From Gemmatimonadota bacterium (GTDB lineage Bacteria; Gemmatimonadota; Gemmatimonadetes; Longimicrobiales; Gaopeijiaceae), in assembly GCA_012267505.1 (NCBI GenBank), contig JAAXGI010000261.1, positions 1-36,455 of the forward strand: DNA of 36,455 bases, in the 5' to 3' direction. Of this stretch, positions 8,801 through 16,880 are shown piece after piece; position 1 is the first letter of the stretch, and every line of letters begins with the position of its first letter. The position numbers were made by a program, and so were the translations under genes. A model generated the notes under the pieces. It did no database searches. It had not been told where the DNA came from and saw only the letters and a program-made list of their open reading frames with translations.

Positions 8801-9904
8801 ATGTCGAAACAGCTTCGATGCGTGTCCCGGTCGATTCTCGCGGCAACGCTCATCGCTGCCGTGTGCGAGAGCGAGGCCCGGGCCCAGATGGGGCCGAACC
8901 CGTACCGTCCGGTCGGCGGGCTCCAAGCCGGGACGGGGCCTGGCCTCATCGGCGAGCCGTGGGCGAAGCTCCCAGGCGGACGCGTGATGGGATCGCCCGG
9001 CGGGATCGAGATCGACGTTGACGGCGAGCATCTCTGGGCGATCGTGCGATGCGGGAACGACGGGACCCCGCGCGGGAGTCAGACATACTGCCAAGAGTCC
9101 GACCTGGACCCGATCCTCCGCTTCGATCCGGACGGCAATGTCGTGACCTCCTTCGGCAGCCTCATGTTCGCCTGGCCGCACGGGATCCATGTGGACCGGG
9201 ACGGCAACATATGGGTGACGGAGGCCGGCGCGGCGCTGTCGCCTCTCGTGGAGGGAGCCGTGTTCGGCCACCAGGTCTTCAAGTTCTCACCACAGGGAGA
9301 GCTTCTCATGACGCTCGGTGAAGCGGGTGTGGCCGGCGACGGCCCGCATCACTTCACGGCCCCGAGCGACATCGTCACCGCGGCGAACGGCGACATCTTC
9401 GTCGTGGACGGCCACAACCAGAACGGGAACAACCGGATCGTGCACCTATCGAGCGACGGCAGCTTCATCAAGGAGTTCGGGGGGACGGGGCACGGACCCG
9501 GCCAGCTGTACGGGCCCCACGCCGTGGCCATGGATGCCGACGGGCGCCTCTTCGTCGCCGACCGGCAGAACATGCGGATCGTCATCTTCGATCAGGACGG
9601 AAACTACATCAACCGCTGGACGCAGTTCGGGATGCCGAGCGACATCGCGATTGACGGAAACGGAAGGATCTATGTGGCCGATTCCGAATCAGACATGACG
9701 CAGAATCCGGGGTGGGAGAAGGGGATCCGGATCGGCGACGTGGCAACCGGATGGGTGGAGTACTTCATTCTGGACCCGGGCGACAACCCGCCGATCACGG
9801 CTGGCGGCAGCGGCGCCGAATCGCTTACGGTGGACCGCTTCGGCAACATCTTCTCCGGAGAGCCCCGTCCCCAGCGCGTCATCAAGTACGTGAAGGTGCG
9901 GTAG
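8801..9904 (+). CDS. Secreted NHL beta-propeller, PAL-like with altered catalytic residues
   Basis: A 367-residue secreted propeller. ATG 8801 is preceded by AGAGGAGA at good spacing and followed by a signal peptide ending near SEARAQ; the frame is open 54 codons further upstream without a better start. Blades read PHGIHVDRDGNIWVTEAG, HQVFKFSPQGELLMTLG, HFTAPSDIV, GPHAVAMDADGRLFVADR and PSDIAIDGNGRIYVADSE. The order closely follows the PAL domain, including Arg83, zinc-ligand-like His127 and His240, and Arg255 in VADRQNMR. The position of the catalytic Tyr is His205 (DGHNQNGNNR), and the third zinc His is replaced by Ser280. It may therefore be a non-catalytic or differently acting relative of the 7217-8374 product. 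The HAD gene follows 75 nt later. Confidence 0.8.
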   Translation: MSKQLRCVSRSILAATLIAAVCESEARAQMGPNPYRPVGGLQAGTGPGLIGEPWAKLPGGRVMGSPGGIEIDVDGEHLWAIVRCGNDGTPRGSQTYCQESDLDPILRFDPDGNVVTSFGSLMFAWPHGIHVDRDGNIWVTEAGAALSPLVEGAVFGHQVFKFSPQGELLMTLGEAGVAGDGPHHFTAPSDIVTAANGDIFVVDGHNQNGNNRIVHLSSDGSFIKEFGGTGHGPGQLYGPHAVAMDADGRLFVADRQNMRIVIFDQDGNYINRWTQFGMPSDIAIDGNGRIYVADSESDMTQNPGWEKGIRIGDVATGWVEYFILDPGDNPPITAGGSGAESLTVDRFGNIFSGEPRPQRVIKYVKVR

Positions 9905-9979
9905 GGAGGCGGACGACGGCGCTGCGGCCGCCGAGCAGGCGGTCCGCTGCCCGCACCGGTCCGAAGGGGCGACTGTCCG

Positions 9980-10711
9980 GTGCGCCGCCTCACTGAATTC
10001 CGCGTCCTGACCTTCGACTGCTACGGTACGCTGATCGACTGGGAGAGCGGGATCTGGGATGCCCTCCAGCCCCTCATCATGGAGAACGCCCGCGTCGATG
10101 TGACGCGAGCCCGTGCCCTGAGGGCATTCGCGGAATTCGAGAGCCGACACGAACAGGCGGCACCGACGCTTCCCTATCCGGCAATCCTCGCGCGGGTGCA
10201 CCGGAGCATCGCGGACCGTTTCGGACTCCGGTCGAACGCCGCCCTCGACGGTGCATTCGGGGACTCCGTGCCGGAATGGCCCGCATTTCCCGACACCGCC
10301 GACGCGCTCCGCGCCCTGAAGAAGCACTACAGGCTCGTCATCCTGTCAAACGTGCACCGCGAGGGTATCGCAGGCTCGAACCGGAAGCTCGGCGTCGATT
10401 TCGACGCGATCTACACGGCCGACGCCATTGGCGCTTACAAACCCGCCGACAGGAACTTCGCCTACCTGCTTGACCACCTGAAGTCGGACCTGGGAATGGA
10501 CCGCTCCGATGTCCTGCACACCGCCCAGAGTCTCTATCACGACCACGCGCCGGCCAACCGGTTCCGGCTCGCCAACGCTTGGATCGACCGCCAGCGACTC
10601 TCTGGCGGAGGGGGCTGGGGCGCGACGGAGCGCGCGGAGACGATGCCCACGACGGACTTCGTCTTCTACTCGGTCGGCGAGATGGCCGAGGCAGCGAGCA
10701 CCGCGTTCTGA
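9980..10711 (+). CDS. HAD-superfamily hydrolase, haloacid dehalogenase type II-like
   Basis: Cytosolic Rossmannoid hydrolase of 243 residues. Motif I is FDCYGTLID with nucleophile Asp13 and Tyr15; the D-x-Y pattern is typical of L-2-haloacid dehalogenases rather than phosphatases (D-x-D). Motif II is LSNVHREG, motif III is the Lys of YKPADRNF, and motif IV is HTAQSLYHDHAPA, again dehalogenase-like. The helical cap lies between motifs I and II. The start is GTG 9980, just ahead of motif I. It lies 75 nt downstream of the propeller gene on the same strand; co-transcription is possible. The true substrate is unknown, since many members of this group are not proven dehalogenases. Confidence 0.85.
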   Translation: MRRLTEFRVLTFDCYGTLIDWESGIWDALQPLIMENARVDVTRARALRAFAEFESRHEQAAPTLPYPAILARVHRSIADRFGLRSNAALDGAFGDSVPEWPAFPDTADALRALKKHYRLVILSNVHREGIAGSNRKLGVDFDAIYTADAIGAYKPADRNFAYLLDHLKSDLGMDRSDVLHTAQSLYHDHAPANRFRLANAWIDRQRLSGGGGWGATERAETMPTTDFVFYSVGEMAEAASTAF

Positions 10712-10830
10712 CCCGAGCCGAAGGTGCGCGGAGACGGACCCGCGCGCCTGTGGCCGAGGGATCGGCCGGTCCCGGCAATTCCACCCGTCGCGGCACCGGT
10801 TGGCCCATGCCGGGGAGGGGACCGTCCTTC

Positions 10831-11760
10831 CAACATGGCGACTGCGCCGGCCGCGCTTTCTCGCGACTGCGCGATCCCGACGAGCAAGTCCGCAGCGATC
10901 GGTGCGCAATGCACGGGTGAACGCTCTGCAGGCACTGGTACACTTCTCCTGAGGCGAGCCCCAGAACGGGCTCCGGAGCAGTGCAACTACTCGAAGCACG
11001 ACGGTACGGACCTGCCCCGCCAGCATGAGACGGCGCTCCGCGGCGCGCAGAACCAAGTTCCCGCAGATAGCCCGGTGCTCAGCGTTGGGCGGAGTCGAAC
11101 ACCGATGAAAGTCACCTCATGAGGGCCGCCAACAGCTCTGCAATGACGAGCTGGCGGAACCCGCCAGTGAGGTGAGCCACAATGAGCACCGGAAGCGCGT
11201 CGCCAAGTACACCGAGCGCAGCGTTCCCATTCGTGCAGAGACCGACGGCGACGACACGCCGCGTGACGAAGATGAACGGAGAGAGCAGCCTCTGGTATCC
11301 GGCAGGGATTGTCGGCCTGCGAGCATCGGGCTCCTTCTGCGCACCCGGGACCCCTGCACGACGCACCGGTCGGTGCACCGGTACCAGACCATTGGGACCA
11401 ATACGACTGACAGGACTCCCTTCCAAGGACGATGATCGGTGCCGGGGGCCGAACGCCGTGTAGGTCCCGCTCCCGAGGTGGAAGGGTACGAACACCCAAC
11501 CGAATAGAACGAGAACGAGGGAGGAGAGGATCTCGAACTGGGCGACCCAACACCCGAAGACGCCCTTTGTCCGGCAAGGACCACGAGATGCTCGGATCCG
11601 CTGCTGGACGCAACGAGAGCGGTACCGACCGGAATCCACCTGGCATCGCGCGCGGTTAGGAAATTGTCAGCGGGCACGCCCCGGCCGGGATGTGCCCGAT
11701 GCCAAGCCCGCAGGCCGACGCCGAACACCAGCACATGGCAGCTCCGGTCGAGCCCCCCGA
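10831..11760 (-). pseudogene. Decayed sodium:solute symporter (SSF/SGLT family)
   Basis: No intact gene exists between 10712 and 11977, but symporter pieces appear in the correct order on the minus strand, in changing frames. Near 11734-11567: FGVGLRAW, then NFLTARDARWIPVGTALVAS and SGSEHLVVLAGQ (TM1-TM2). At 11561-11457: CWVAQFEILSSLVLVLFGWV with VFVPFHLGSGTYT (TM3). At 11404-11348: PMVWYRCTDRCVVQ, matching the SGLT signature (L)WYWCTDQ-IVQ. At 11300-11115: LLSPFIFV and LVIAELLAALM, then a TGA and LSSVFDSA at 11111-11088. At 11056-10961: AAERRLMLAGQVRTVVLRVV; at 10943-10893: YQCLQSVHPCIA; at 10899-10831: IAADLLVGIAQ. Roughly TM4-TM5 is missing. There are many frameshifts and in-frame stops, so the gene is long dead. 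Ends are approximate. Confidence 0.75.
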
Positions 11761-11977
11761 GCAAGCTCAGTCTCCCGCCAGCCGAGTAGCGCCAGGCCCT
11801 GACGGCCCAGGTAACGGGAGGCTCCCATTCCGAATCGGCGCGACGTGTCGACCCTTGGACACAGGCGTGCTCGCGACATGGAGTGTCTGTAGCCGGCACT
11901 CCGGGCAGAGGCGAACAAGAACCCTCGGCTAGGTGCGGTCGCCCGCGCGTGTCCGGGCCGACCGGCCGGCACGTCCG

Positions 11978-12006
11978 TTGACACAGCGAACCGGTACATC
12001 CATATT
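11978..12006 (+). promoter_or_regulatory. Promoter of the TetR-exporter operon
   Basis: A perfect TTGACA -35 box (11978-11983) is followed after exactly 17 nt by CATATT (12001-12006), four of six matches to TATAAT. Transcription would start near 12012-12017, at or just before the regulator ATG (12017). The message would then be leaderless or nearly so, which fits the absence of a ribosome-binding site ahead of that ATG. Confidence 0.6.
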
Positions 12007-12008
12007 GT

Positions 12009-12020
12009 TCATACGTATGA
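12009..12020. promoter_or_regulatory. Perfect 12-bp palindrome, candidate TetR autoregulatory operator
   Basis: TCATACGTATGA is perfectly self-complementary. It begins 2 nt after the -10 box and covers the predicted transcription start and the start codon of the adjacent TetR-family gene. Repressor bound here would block its own promoter and the exporter operon. The placement is typical of TetR operators; binding is inferred. Confidence 0.5.
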
Positions 12021-12667
12021 CTCAGTCGACCGAACAACTCGATGGCACCCGAGACCGGACCGGGACGAGGAGTGAGCTTGTGGCTGCCGCGCGGACGCTA
12101 TTTGGGCGGCAGGGGTACGACGGAACGTCGGTGCGTGCAATCGTCGGCCTCGCGGGCACGAACCTTGGAGCCGTCACCTACCACTTCGGTACGAAGCGGG
12201 ACCTCTACAATGCCGTCCTGAGGGAGGGAATCGGTTCGCTGGAGGCTCGGGTGACCGAAGCAGCCATCTCCGACGACGGCGATGCGCGTCAGCGAATGGT
12301 CCGTATCGTGGAAGCGTATTTCCGCCATTTCGAGGAGCATCCTGACCTCCCGCACCTCCTACTTCAAGAAGTTGCAGCCGGCAAGCCGCCGCCCGCGATC
12401 GTTCGAGAGACGTTGGGACGGCTGAAGCAGACCATCGGACAGCTTGCGGCGTGCGGAGCCACGGAGGGCTCGATCCGTCCCGGGCATCCAGTCCTCACCG
12501 CGCTGAGTGTGGTGGCGCAGCCGGTCTTCCTCACGCTTGTCGCCCCGTTGCTGCGAAGTGTTGGAGATATCGACCTTGCGGATCCCGCCATGCGGGAGCG
12601 GGCCCGGCGGCACTGCACGGGATTCGTGTGGGCCGCCCTCGCGCCTGAGGCGTGCGAGGCACCATGA
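12017..12667 (+). CDS. TetR/AcrR-family regulator, CecR-like
   Basis: Cytosolic one-component repressor of 216 residues. The N-terminal domain has the TetR helix-turn-helix at about 38-57 (SVRAIVGLAGTNLGAVTYHF), followed by GTKRDLYNAVL. The C-terminal ligand domain contains YFRHFEEHPDLPHLLLQEVA and a late hydrophobic helix pair, as in the CecR (YbiH) group. ATG 12017 is chosen although the frame is open 28 codons upstream: the promoter ends at 12006 and the HTH starts at a normal distance. Its stop overlaps the next start (ATGA, 12664-12667). In E. coli CecR controls ybhGFSR; here the regulator heads the equivalent operon, which suggests an effector-relieved repressor of the exporter and of itself. 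Confidence 0.9.
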   Translation: MTQSTEQLDGTRDRTGTRSELVAAARTLFGRQGYDGTSVRAIVGLAGTNLGAVTYHFGTKRDLYNAVLREGIGSLEARVTEAAISDDGDARQRMVRIVEAYFRHFEEHPDLPHLLLQEVAAGKPPPAIVRETLGRLKQTIGQLAACGATEGSIRPGHPVLTALSVVAQPVFLTLVAPLLRSVGDIDLADPAMRERARRHCTGFVWAALAPEACEAP

Positions 12668-13983
12668 AGCGGGCGCTCTGTGTCACCGCCGCGCGCGCGC
12701 TCCTGCTGGCAGCCCTCCCCCTCCCCGCCGCAGCCCAAGCCCTCACGCTGGCGGCGGCCGCTGATTCCGCGCTCGCCGCGCACCCGTCGCTCGGTAGTGC
12801 GCTGGCCCGGCACGAGGCCGCCTTGCATGCGCGCGACATCGCTCGCGCCGCACGGCTTCCCAGTGCGTCCCTCGGGGCAACGGTGACGCGTTTCGAGGAA
12901 CCGATGGTCGTCGCTCCCCTCCACAGCTTCGACCCTCGACATCCGCCGAGCTTCGATGATGCCCTCGTCCAAGGCCAGATCGTTGTCGACTACACGCTAT
13001 TCGATTCGGGCGTCCGTTCCTCGCGGACCGATGGCGCCGACGCCCGGGCGGAGGCAGCGGTATTCGGGTTGGCGGCCGCCGAGATGGACGTGATCGCCGA
13101 GGTCGCGCGGCACTACCTCGCAGTGCTCTCGGCCCGGGCTGTCCAAGCCGCCGCCCTGGCTCAGCTGCACGCCATGGAGGAGGAATACGCCCGTGCACAG
13201 GAGCGGCTTGATGCGGGTACGGCCCCCGAACTCGAGGTGCTCCGCGCCCGGGCAAGCCTTCAGGACGCCAGGGTTGAGGAAACGGCCGCTCTGAGGAGGG
13301 CGGGACTCGCTGGGCGCGCGCTGGCGAGGACGATGGGCGGCACGCCGGACGAACTCGAAGGCGTCTCGCTCGCCGATGTGGTCCCTCGCCCTGGGGTACC
13401 GATCGACGGAACCCGCACGAACCCTGTCGTCGAGGCGGCACGGCAGGCGATCCGGGGCGCGGAGGCACAGCTGCGGGAGGAGCGGGCGGGACGGATGCCG
13501 CGGCTCGATCTTCGGGCCGCCCTCCAAGACTTCGGAACAGTATCCGGAGAACACGTGACGGAGTGGCAGACCGGCATCCGGCTCTCCTGGCCAGTTTTCA
13601 CTGGCGGCATTCGGGGAGCTTCTATCCGCCGCGCCGATGCGGAGCTCCGGGTAGCTGAGAGCGAGATGGCGACGATCCTGCTCGCCGTCGACGCCGAGAC
13701 GGATGCGGCCGAGTCGCGTGTGCTCGAGGCCGATGAACGGGCTGCCGCGCTCGAGTCCTCGATCGCGCAGTGGGAGGAAGTTGCCGGCATCGAAGCGCTC
13801 GCCCTCGAGGCGGGTGCTGGAGTCCAGAGCGACCTGCTTCGCGCGCAGGCCGGTCTCTTCCGGGCCCGCGCCGGACACGCTCAGGCAAGCTACGACGCCG
13901 TGCTTGCCCGCATAGATCTCGCGCGGACGCAGGGAGTGCTGAGTCGGGAGTGGCTGAACCGCTCGCTGGAGATGTGGCGATGA
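12664..13983 (+). CDS. TolC-family outer-membrane efflux protein
   Basis: Forms the outer-membrane and periplasmic channel of a tripartite exporter. It has 439 residues from ATG 12664, which overlaps the regulator stop as ATGA. A signal peptide ends near LPAAAQA. The body shows the two-fold repeated outer-membrane factor pattern: long alpha-helical stretches rich in Ala, Glu and Arg (AAAEMDVIAEVARHYLAVLS; LRARASLQDARVEETAALRR) between beta segments such as QIVVDYTLFDSGVRSS and TGIRLSWPVFTGGIRGASI. The second segment closes repeat 2 with the usual xPxFxGG turn. Length and layout are normal for the family. E. coli YbhGFSR has no dedicated TolC in its operon; here one is built in and may also serve the MacAB-type pump downstream. 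Confidence 0.9.
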   Translation: MKRALCVTAARALLLAALPLPAAAQALTLAAAADSALAAHPSLGSALARHEAALHARDIARAARLPSASLGATVTRFEEPMVVAPLHSFDPRHPPSFDDALVQGQIVVDYTLFDSGVRSSRTDGADARAEAAVFGLAAAEMDVIAEVARHYLAVLSARAVQAAALAQLHAMEEEYARAQERLDAGTAPELEVLRARASLQDARVEETAALRRAGLAGRALARTMGGTPDELEGVSLADVVPRPGVPIDGTRTNPVVEAARQAIRGAEAQLREERAGRMPRLDLRAALQDFGTVSGEHVTEWQTGIRLSWPVFTGGIRGASIRRADAELRVAESEMATILLAVDAETDAAESRVLEADERAAALESSIAQWEEVAGIEALALEAGAGVQSDLLRAQAGLFRARAGHAQASYDAVLARIDLARTQGVLSREWLNRSLEMWR

Positions 13984-14972
13984 AAAACCGCATCCGACCG
14001 CTCGTTATTCTGCTGGCGGCAACGGCGGCCGGCGTCTGGTACCTGCGCGGGACGCAGGACGACGCGACGTCGGAGTTGCGGGCATCGGGGACGGTCGAGG
14101 CCACGGACGCGGATCTGGGATTCCAGGCCGCGGGAAGAGTCCGGGAAGTCCGCGTTGCAGAAGGCGCCACGGTCGAGGAGGGGAGCGAGCTCGCGCGCCT
14201 CGATGCGCGGGAGCTCGAGGCGGCGCTGGACGCGGCGCAGGCGCAGCTGGCGGCAGCCGAAGCGCGGCTGGAGGAGCTCAGCCGAGGAGCCCGGCCTCAG
14301 GAGCTCGCAACCGCCGAGGCCGCGATGCGCTCTGCAGCCACGCAAGCCGATGAGGCCGCCCGGCAGCTGGAGCGAGCGCAGATCCTTCACGACGGCGGAG
14401 CCATCAGCCGGCAGGACCTCGACCAGGCGGAAACACGAGTCGAGCTCGCCAGAGCCGGGCGCGACCAGGCCGAGCAGGCGCTCGCGCTCGTCCGCGAGGG
14501 GCCGCGGGCTGAACAGGTGGCTGTCCAGCGCGCCCTTGTCGAGCAGGCCGAGGCGAATGTGGTCCGGGTGTCGGCCGCCCTGGCCAACACGGTTGTCCAC
14601 GCCCCGTTCCCGGGGATCGTGACTGTCCGACACCGGGAACCGGGTGAAGCGGTCGCACCCGGCATGCCGGTCCTCACGGTTCTCGATCCGGAGGACCGCT
14701 GGGTGCGCATCTACGTTCCCGGGGACGAGATCGGGCGTGTCCGGCTCGGCATGCCCGCCGAGATTGTCTCGGATACCTATCCGGACCGGGCCTACCCGGG
14801 CGAGGTGGTGTTCATTGCCGACGAGGCGGAGTTCACCCCCCGGAACGTCCAGACCGCAGAGGATCGGACCCGGCTCGTCTACGCGGTGAGGGTCAGGATC
14901 ACGCGAGACCCGGAGTTTGTGCTGAAGCCCGGGATCCCCGCCGATGTCACCCTAGTAGACACCGACCGGTGA
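13980..14972 (+). CDS. HlyD-family periplasmic adaptor, YbhG-like
   Basis: Periplasmic membrane-fusion protein of 330 residues linking the inner-membrane ABC transporter to TolC. It starts at ATG 13980 inside the ATGA overlap. One N-terminal membrane segment (IRPLVILLAATAAGVWYL) is followed by a split lipoyl domain (ASGTVEATDADLGFQAAGRV ... VVHAPFPGIVTVRHREPGEAV). Between the halves lies a long coiled-coil hairpin of Ala/Glu/Arg repeats (about 75-205) containing the RGARPQELATAEA stretch characteristic of YbhG-type adaptors. A beta-barrel domain follows (VRIYVPGDEIGRVRLGMPAE). The C-terminus ends soon after the barrel. The 4-nt overlap with the next gene implies translational coupling. Confidence 0.92.
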   Translation: MKNRIRPLVILLAATAAGVWYLRGTQDDATSELRASGTVEATDADLGFQAAGRVREVRVAEGATVEEGSELARLDARELEAALDAAQAQLAAAEARLEELSRGARPQELATAEAAMRSAATQADEAARQLERAQILHDGGAISRQDLDQAETRVELARAGRDQAEQALALVREGPRAEQVAVQRALVEQAEANVVRVSAALANTVVHAPFPGIVTVRHREPGEAVAPGMPVLTVLDPEDRWVRIYVPGDEIGRVRLGMPAEIVSDTYPDRAYPGEVVFIADEAEFTPRNVQTAEDRTRLVYAVRVRITRDPEFVLKPGIPADVTLVDTDR

Positions 14973-15925
14973 TTCGAAGCGCCGTCGCGCTCGAAGGCGT
15001 GCGTCGGACATTCGGAATGACGGTCGCCCTTCAATCGCTGAGCGTGCAGGTCGGGCATGGGGAACTCTTCGGGATTGTGGGACCCGACGGCGCGGGGAAG
15101 ACGACGACGCTCCGGATCCTAGCCGGCGTCCTGAAACCAACCGCCGGAAGGGCGTGGATCGAGGGGGTAGACATCGGCCGCGACCCCGAGGCGGCCAAGC
15201 CCCACACGGCGTACATGGCGCAGCGCTTCGGACTCTATGGGGACCTGACGGTGCGCGAAAACCTGGAATTCTACGCCGACCTGTACCGGGTGTCGCGGAA
15301 GGACCGTCTGGAGCGCTTCCAGCGCCTCTACGAGTTCAGTCGCCTCGGGGAATTCGAGCAGCGCCTGGCGGGCCACCTGTCAGGCGGGATGAAGCAAAAG
15401 CTCGCCCTCTCCTGCTGCCTGGTCCATCACCCGAAGGTCCTCCTGCTGGACGAGCCCACATTCGGCGTCGACCCCATATCGAGGCGCGAACTCTGGCTGA
15501 TCCTTCACCGAATGGTCGCCGAGGGTGTTACGACACTTGTCTCGACCTCCTACCTCGACGAGGCGGAGCGCTGCGACCGCGTGGTTCTCCTGAACGAGGG
15601 CCGCGCCCTTGCGCTCGACAAACCGGTCCGGCTCCAGGACTCGCTCGGAGGCCGGCTCTACGCGCTCCGCTCTCCCACACCGCGCAAGGCCCGTGATCTC
15701 CTGCGTGCCCTCTTCGGTAACCGGTCCGCCTCGCTTTCCGGAGACGCAGTTCACGCGCTCCTCCCGCACGACTTGGACCCTGCGGACATGGCTTCGCCCC
15801 TGACGGATGCCGGCATCGAGGTATCCGGCGTCCACGAGATTTCTCCGTCACTCGAGGATGTCTTTGTGCACCTGGTGGCGGAAGGCACGGACGGGACGGG
15901 ATCGGTAACGCCCGATGACGTTTGA
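14969..15925 (+). CDS. ABC exporter ATPase, equivalent to the N-terminal half of YbhF
   Basis: Nucleotide-binding subunit of 318 residues. It starts at GTG 14969 in a GTGA overlap with the adaptor stop. Walker A is GPDGAGKTT (38-46), signature LSGGMKQ (137-143), Walker B VLLLDEP (157-163). The H-loop reads VSTSYLDEAE: Ser194 replaces the switch histidine, as is usual in first-half YbhF/YhiH domains. A C-terminal extension of about 80 residues (YALRSPTPRKARDLL ... ISPSLEDVFVHLV) matches the DrrA-type regulatory tail. It probably pairs with the second ATPase at 15915, which has an intact H-loop but a degenerate signature, so one composite ATP site is canonical and the other degenerate. Confidence 0.93.
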   Translation: MIRSAVALEGVRRTFGMTVALQSLSVQVGHGELFGIVGPDGAGKTTTLRILAGVLKPTAGRAWIEGVDIGRDPEAAKPHTAYMAQRFGLYGDLTVRENLEFYADLYRVSRKDRLERFQRLYEFSRLGEFEQRLAGHLSGGMKQKLALSCCLVHHPKVLLLDEPTFGVDPISRRELWLILHRMVAEGVTTLVSTSYLDEAERCDRVVLLNEGRALALDKPVRLQDSLGGRLYALRSPTPRKARDLLRALFGNRSASLSGDAVHALLPHDLDPADMASPLTDAGIEVSGVHEISPSLEDVFVHLVAEGTDGTGSVTPDDV

Positions 15926-16880
15926 TGACTCGCGAGACCCGATCCGGGTACGCAACCTCACGAAACGGTTCGGCCCCTTCACCGCGGTGGACCGAGTGAG
16001 CTTCGATGTCCGGAAGGGAGAGGTCATGGGCTTCCTTGGACCGAACGGCGCCGGGAAGACAACCATCATCAAGATGCTGACGGGACTCCTGGCCCCGACA
16101 TCGGGAACAGGGACGGTCGCGGGACTCGACATCGAATCGGGACGCCGCTGGGTCCGTCGCCGGATCGGCTACATGTCGCAGCGGTTCTCGCTCTACACCG
16201 ATCTCACCGTACGGGAAAACATCGATCTGTTCGCCGGCCTCCACGGAATAGCCGGCAGGACACTCGGCGACCGGCGCCGCTGGATCCTTCAGGTGTCCGG
16301 GCTCGCCGGAGAGGAGCGCTGCCTCGCCGAGACACTCCCCCTCGGGTGGAAGCAGCGCCTCGCGCTTGGGTGCGCGATGGTGCACGAACCGCCGATCCTA
16401 TTCCTTGACGAGCCGACCTCGGGCGTGGATCCGCTGGCGCGCCAACGATTCTGGGACTTGATCGATGCGATGGCGCGGGAGGGCACAACGATCCTCGTCT
16501 CCACCCATTACATGGAAGAAGCCGCGTACTGCCACCGCCTCGCGCTGCTTAACCGGGGACGGCTCGCTGCGCTCGATACGCCCGGGGCACTGCGCGGCCG
16601 CGTCGCGGATCCCGTCTTCGAGGTAAGGACCAACGATGCCCCGCGGGCAGTCGAGGCCCTCGCCGGGGCATCTGGCATCCTGGATGCCTCGCTCTTCGGG
16701 CGGGCACTCCACGTCACTCTCCGGGACGCGGACCGGGGCAAGGAGACGATCCGGGAGGCCCTCGCCGGAGTAGGGCATGAGGCAAGGGACATCCGCCGCA
16801 TCCGCCCCTCGCTGGAACATGCCTTCGTCTCGATCGTTCGCGTCGGGCGCGGCCAGAAACCGGGGCCGGGGTCCGGATGA
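15915..16880 (+). CDS. ABC exporter ATPase, equivalent to the C-terminal half of YbhF
   Basis: Second nucleotide-binding subunit, 321 residues, overlapping the first by 11 nt. Walker A is GPNGAGKTT (42-50), Walker B ILFLDEP (161-167), and the H-loop VSTHYMEEA keeps His198. The signature is LPLGWKQ (141-147) instead of LSGG, a known trait of second-half YbhF/YhiH domains. The C-terminal tail (RRIRPSLEHAFVSIV) is of DrrA type. In E. coli the two halves are fused in a single YbhF; here they are separate, overlapping genes. The asymmetry of the two domains argues for an obligate heterodimer. Confidence 0.93.
   Translation: MTFDDSRDPIRVRNLTKRFGPFTAVDRVSFDVRKGEVMGFLGPNGAGKTTIIKMLTGLLAPTSGTGTVAGLDIESGRRWVRRRIGYMSQRFSLYTDLTVRENIDLFAGLHGIAGRTLGDRRRWILQVSGLAGEERCLAETLPLGWKQRLALGCAMVHEPPILFLDEPTSGVDPLARQRFWDLIDAMAREGTTILVSTHYMEEAAYCHRLALLNRGRLAALDTPGALRGRVADPVFEVRTNDAPRAVEALAGASGILDASLFGRALHVTLRDADRGKETIREALAGVGHEARDIRRIRPSLEHAFVSIVRVGRGQKPGPGSG

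Noticed and set aside
9980-10711. Calling the HAD enzyme a proven haloacid dehalogenase
   Set aside because: Motifs are dehalogenase-like, but many such proteins act on other substrates and no halogen-related gene is nearby.
11080-11112. tRNA T-arm-like GTTCGAC on the minus strand
   Set aside because: The flanks do not pair as a T stem and no acceptor or anticodon arm can be drawn; the bases encode the symporter LSSVFDSA remnant.
11117-12037. Minus-strand 306-codon frame as an intact gene
   Set aside because: Only parts of it match the symporter; the matching continues in other frames, so it is one frame of a pseudogene.
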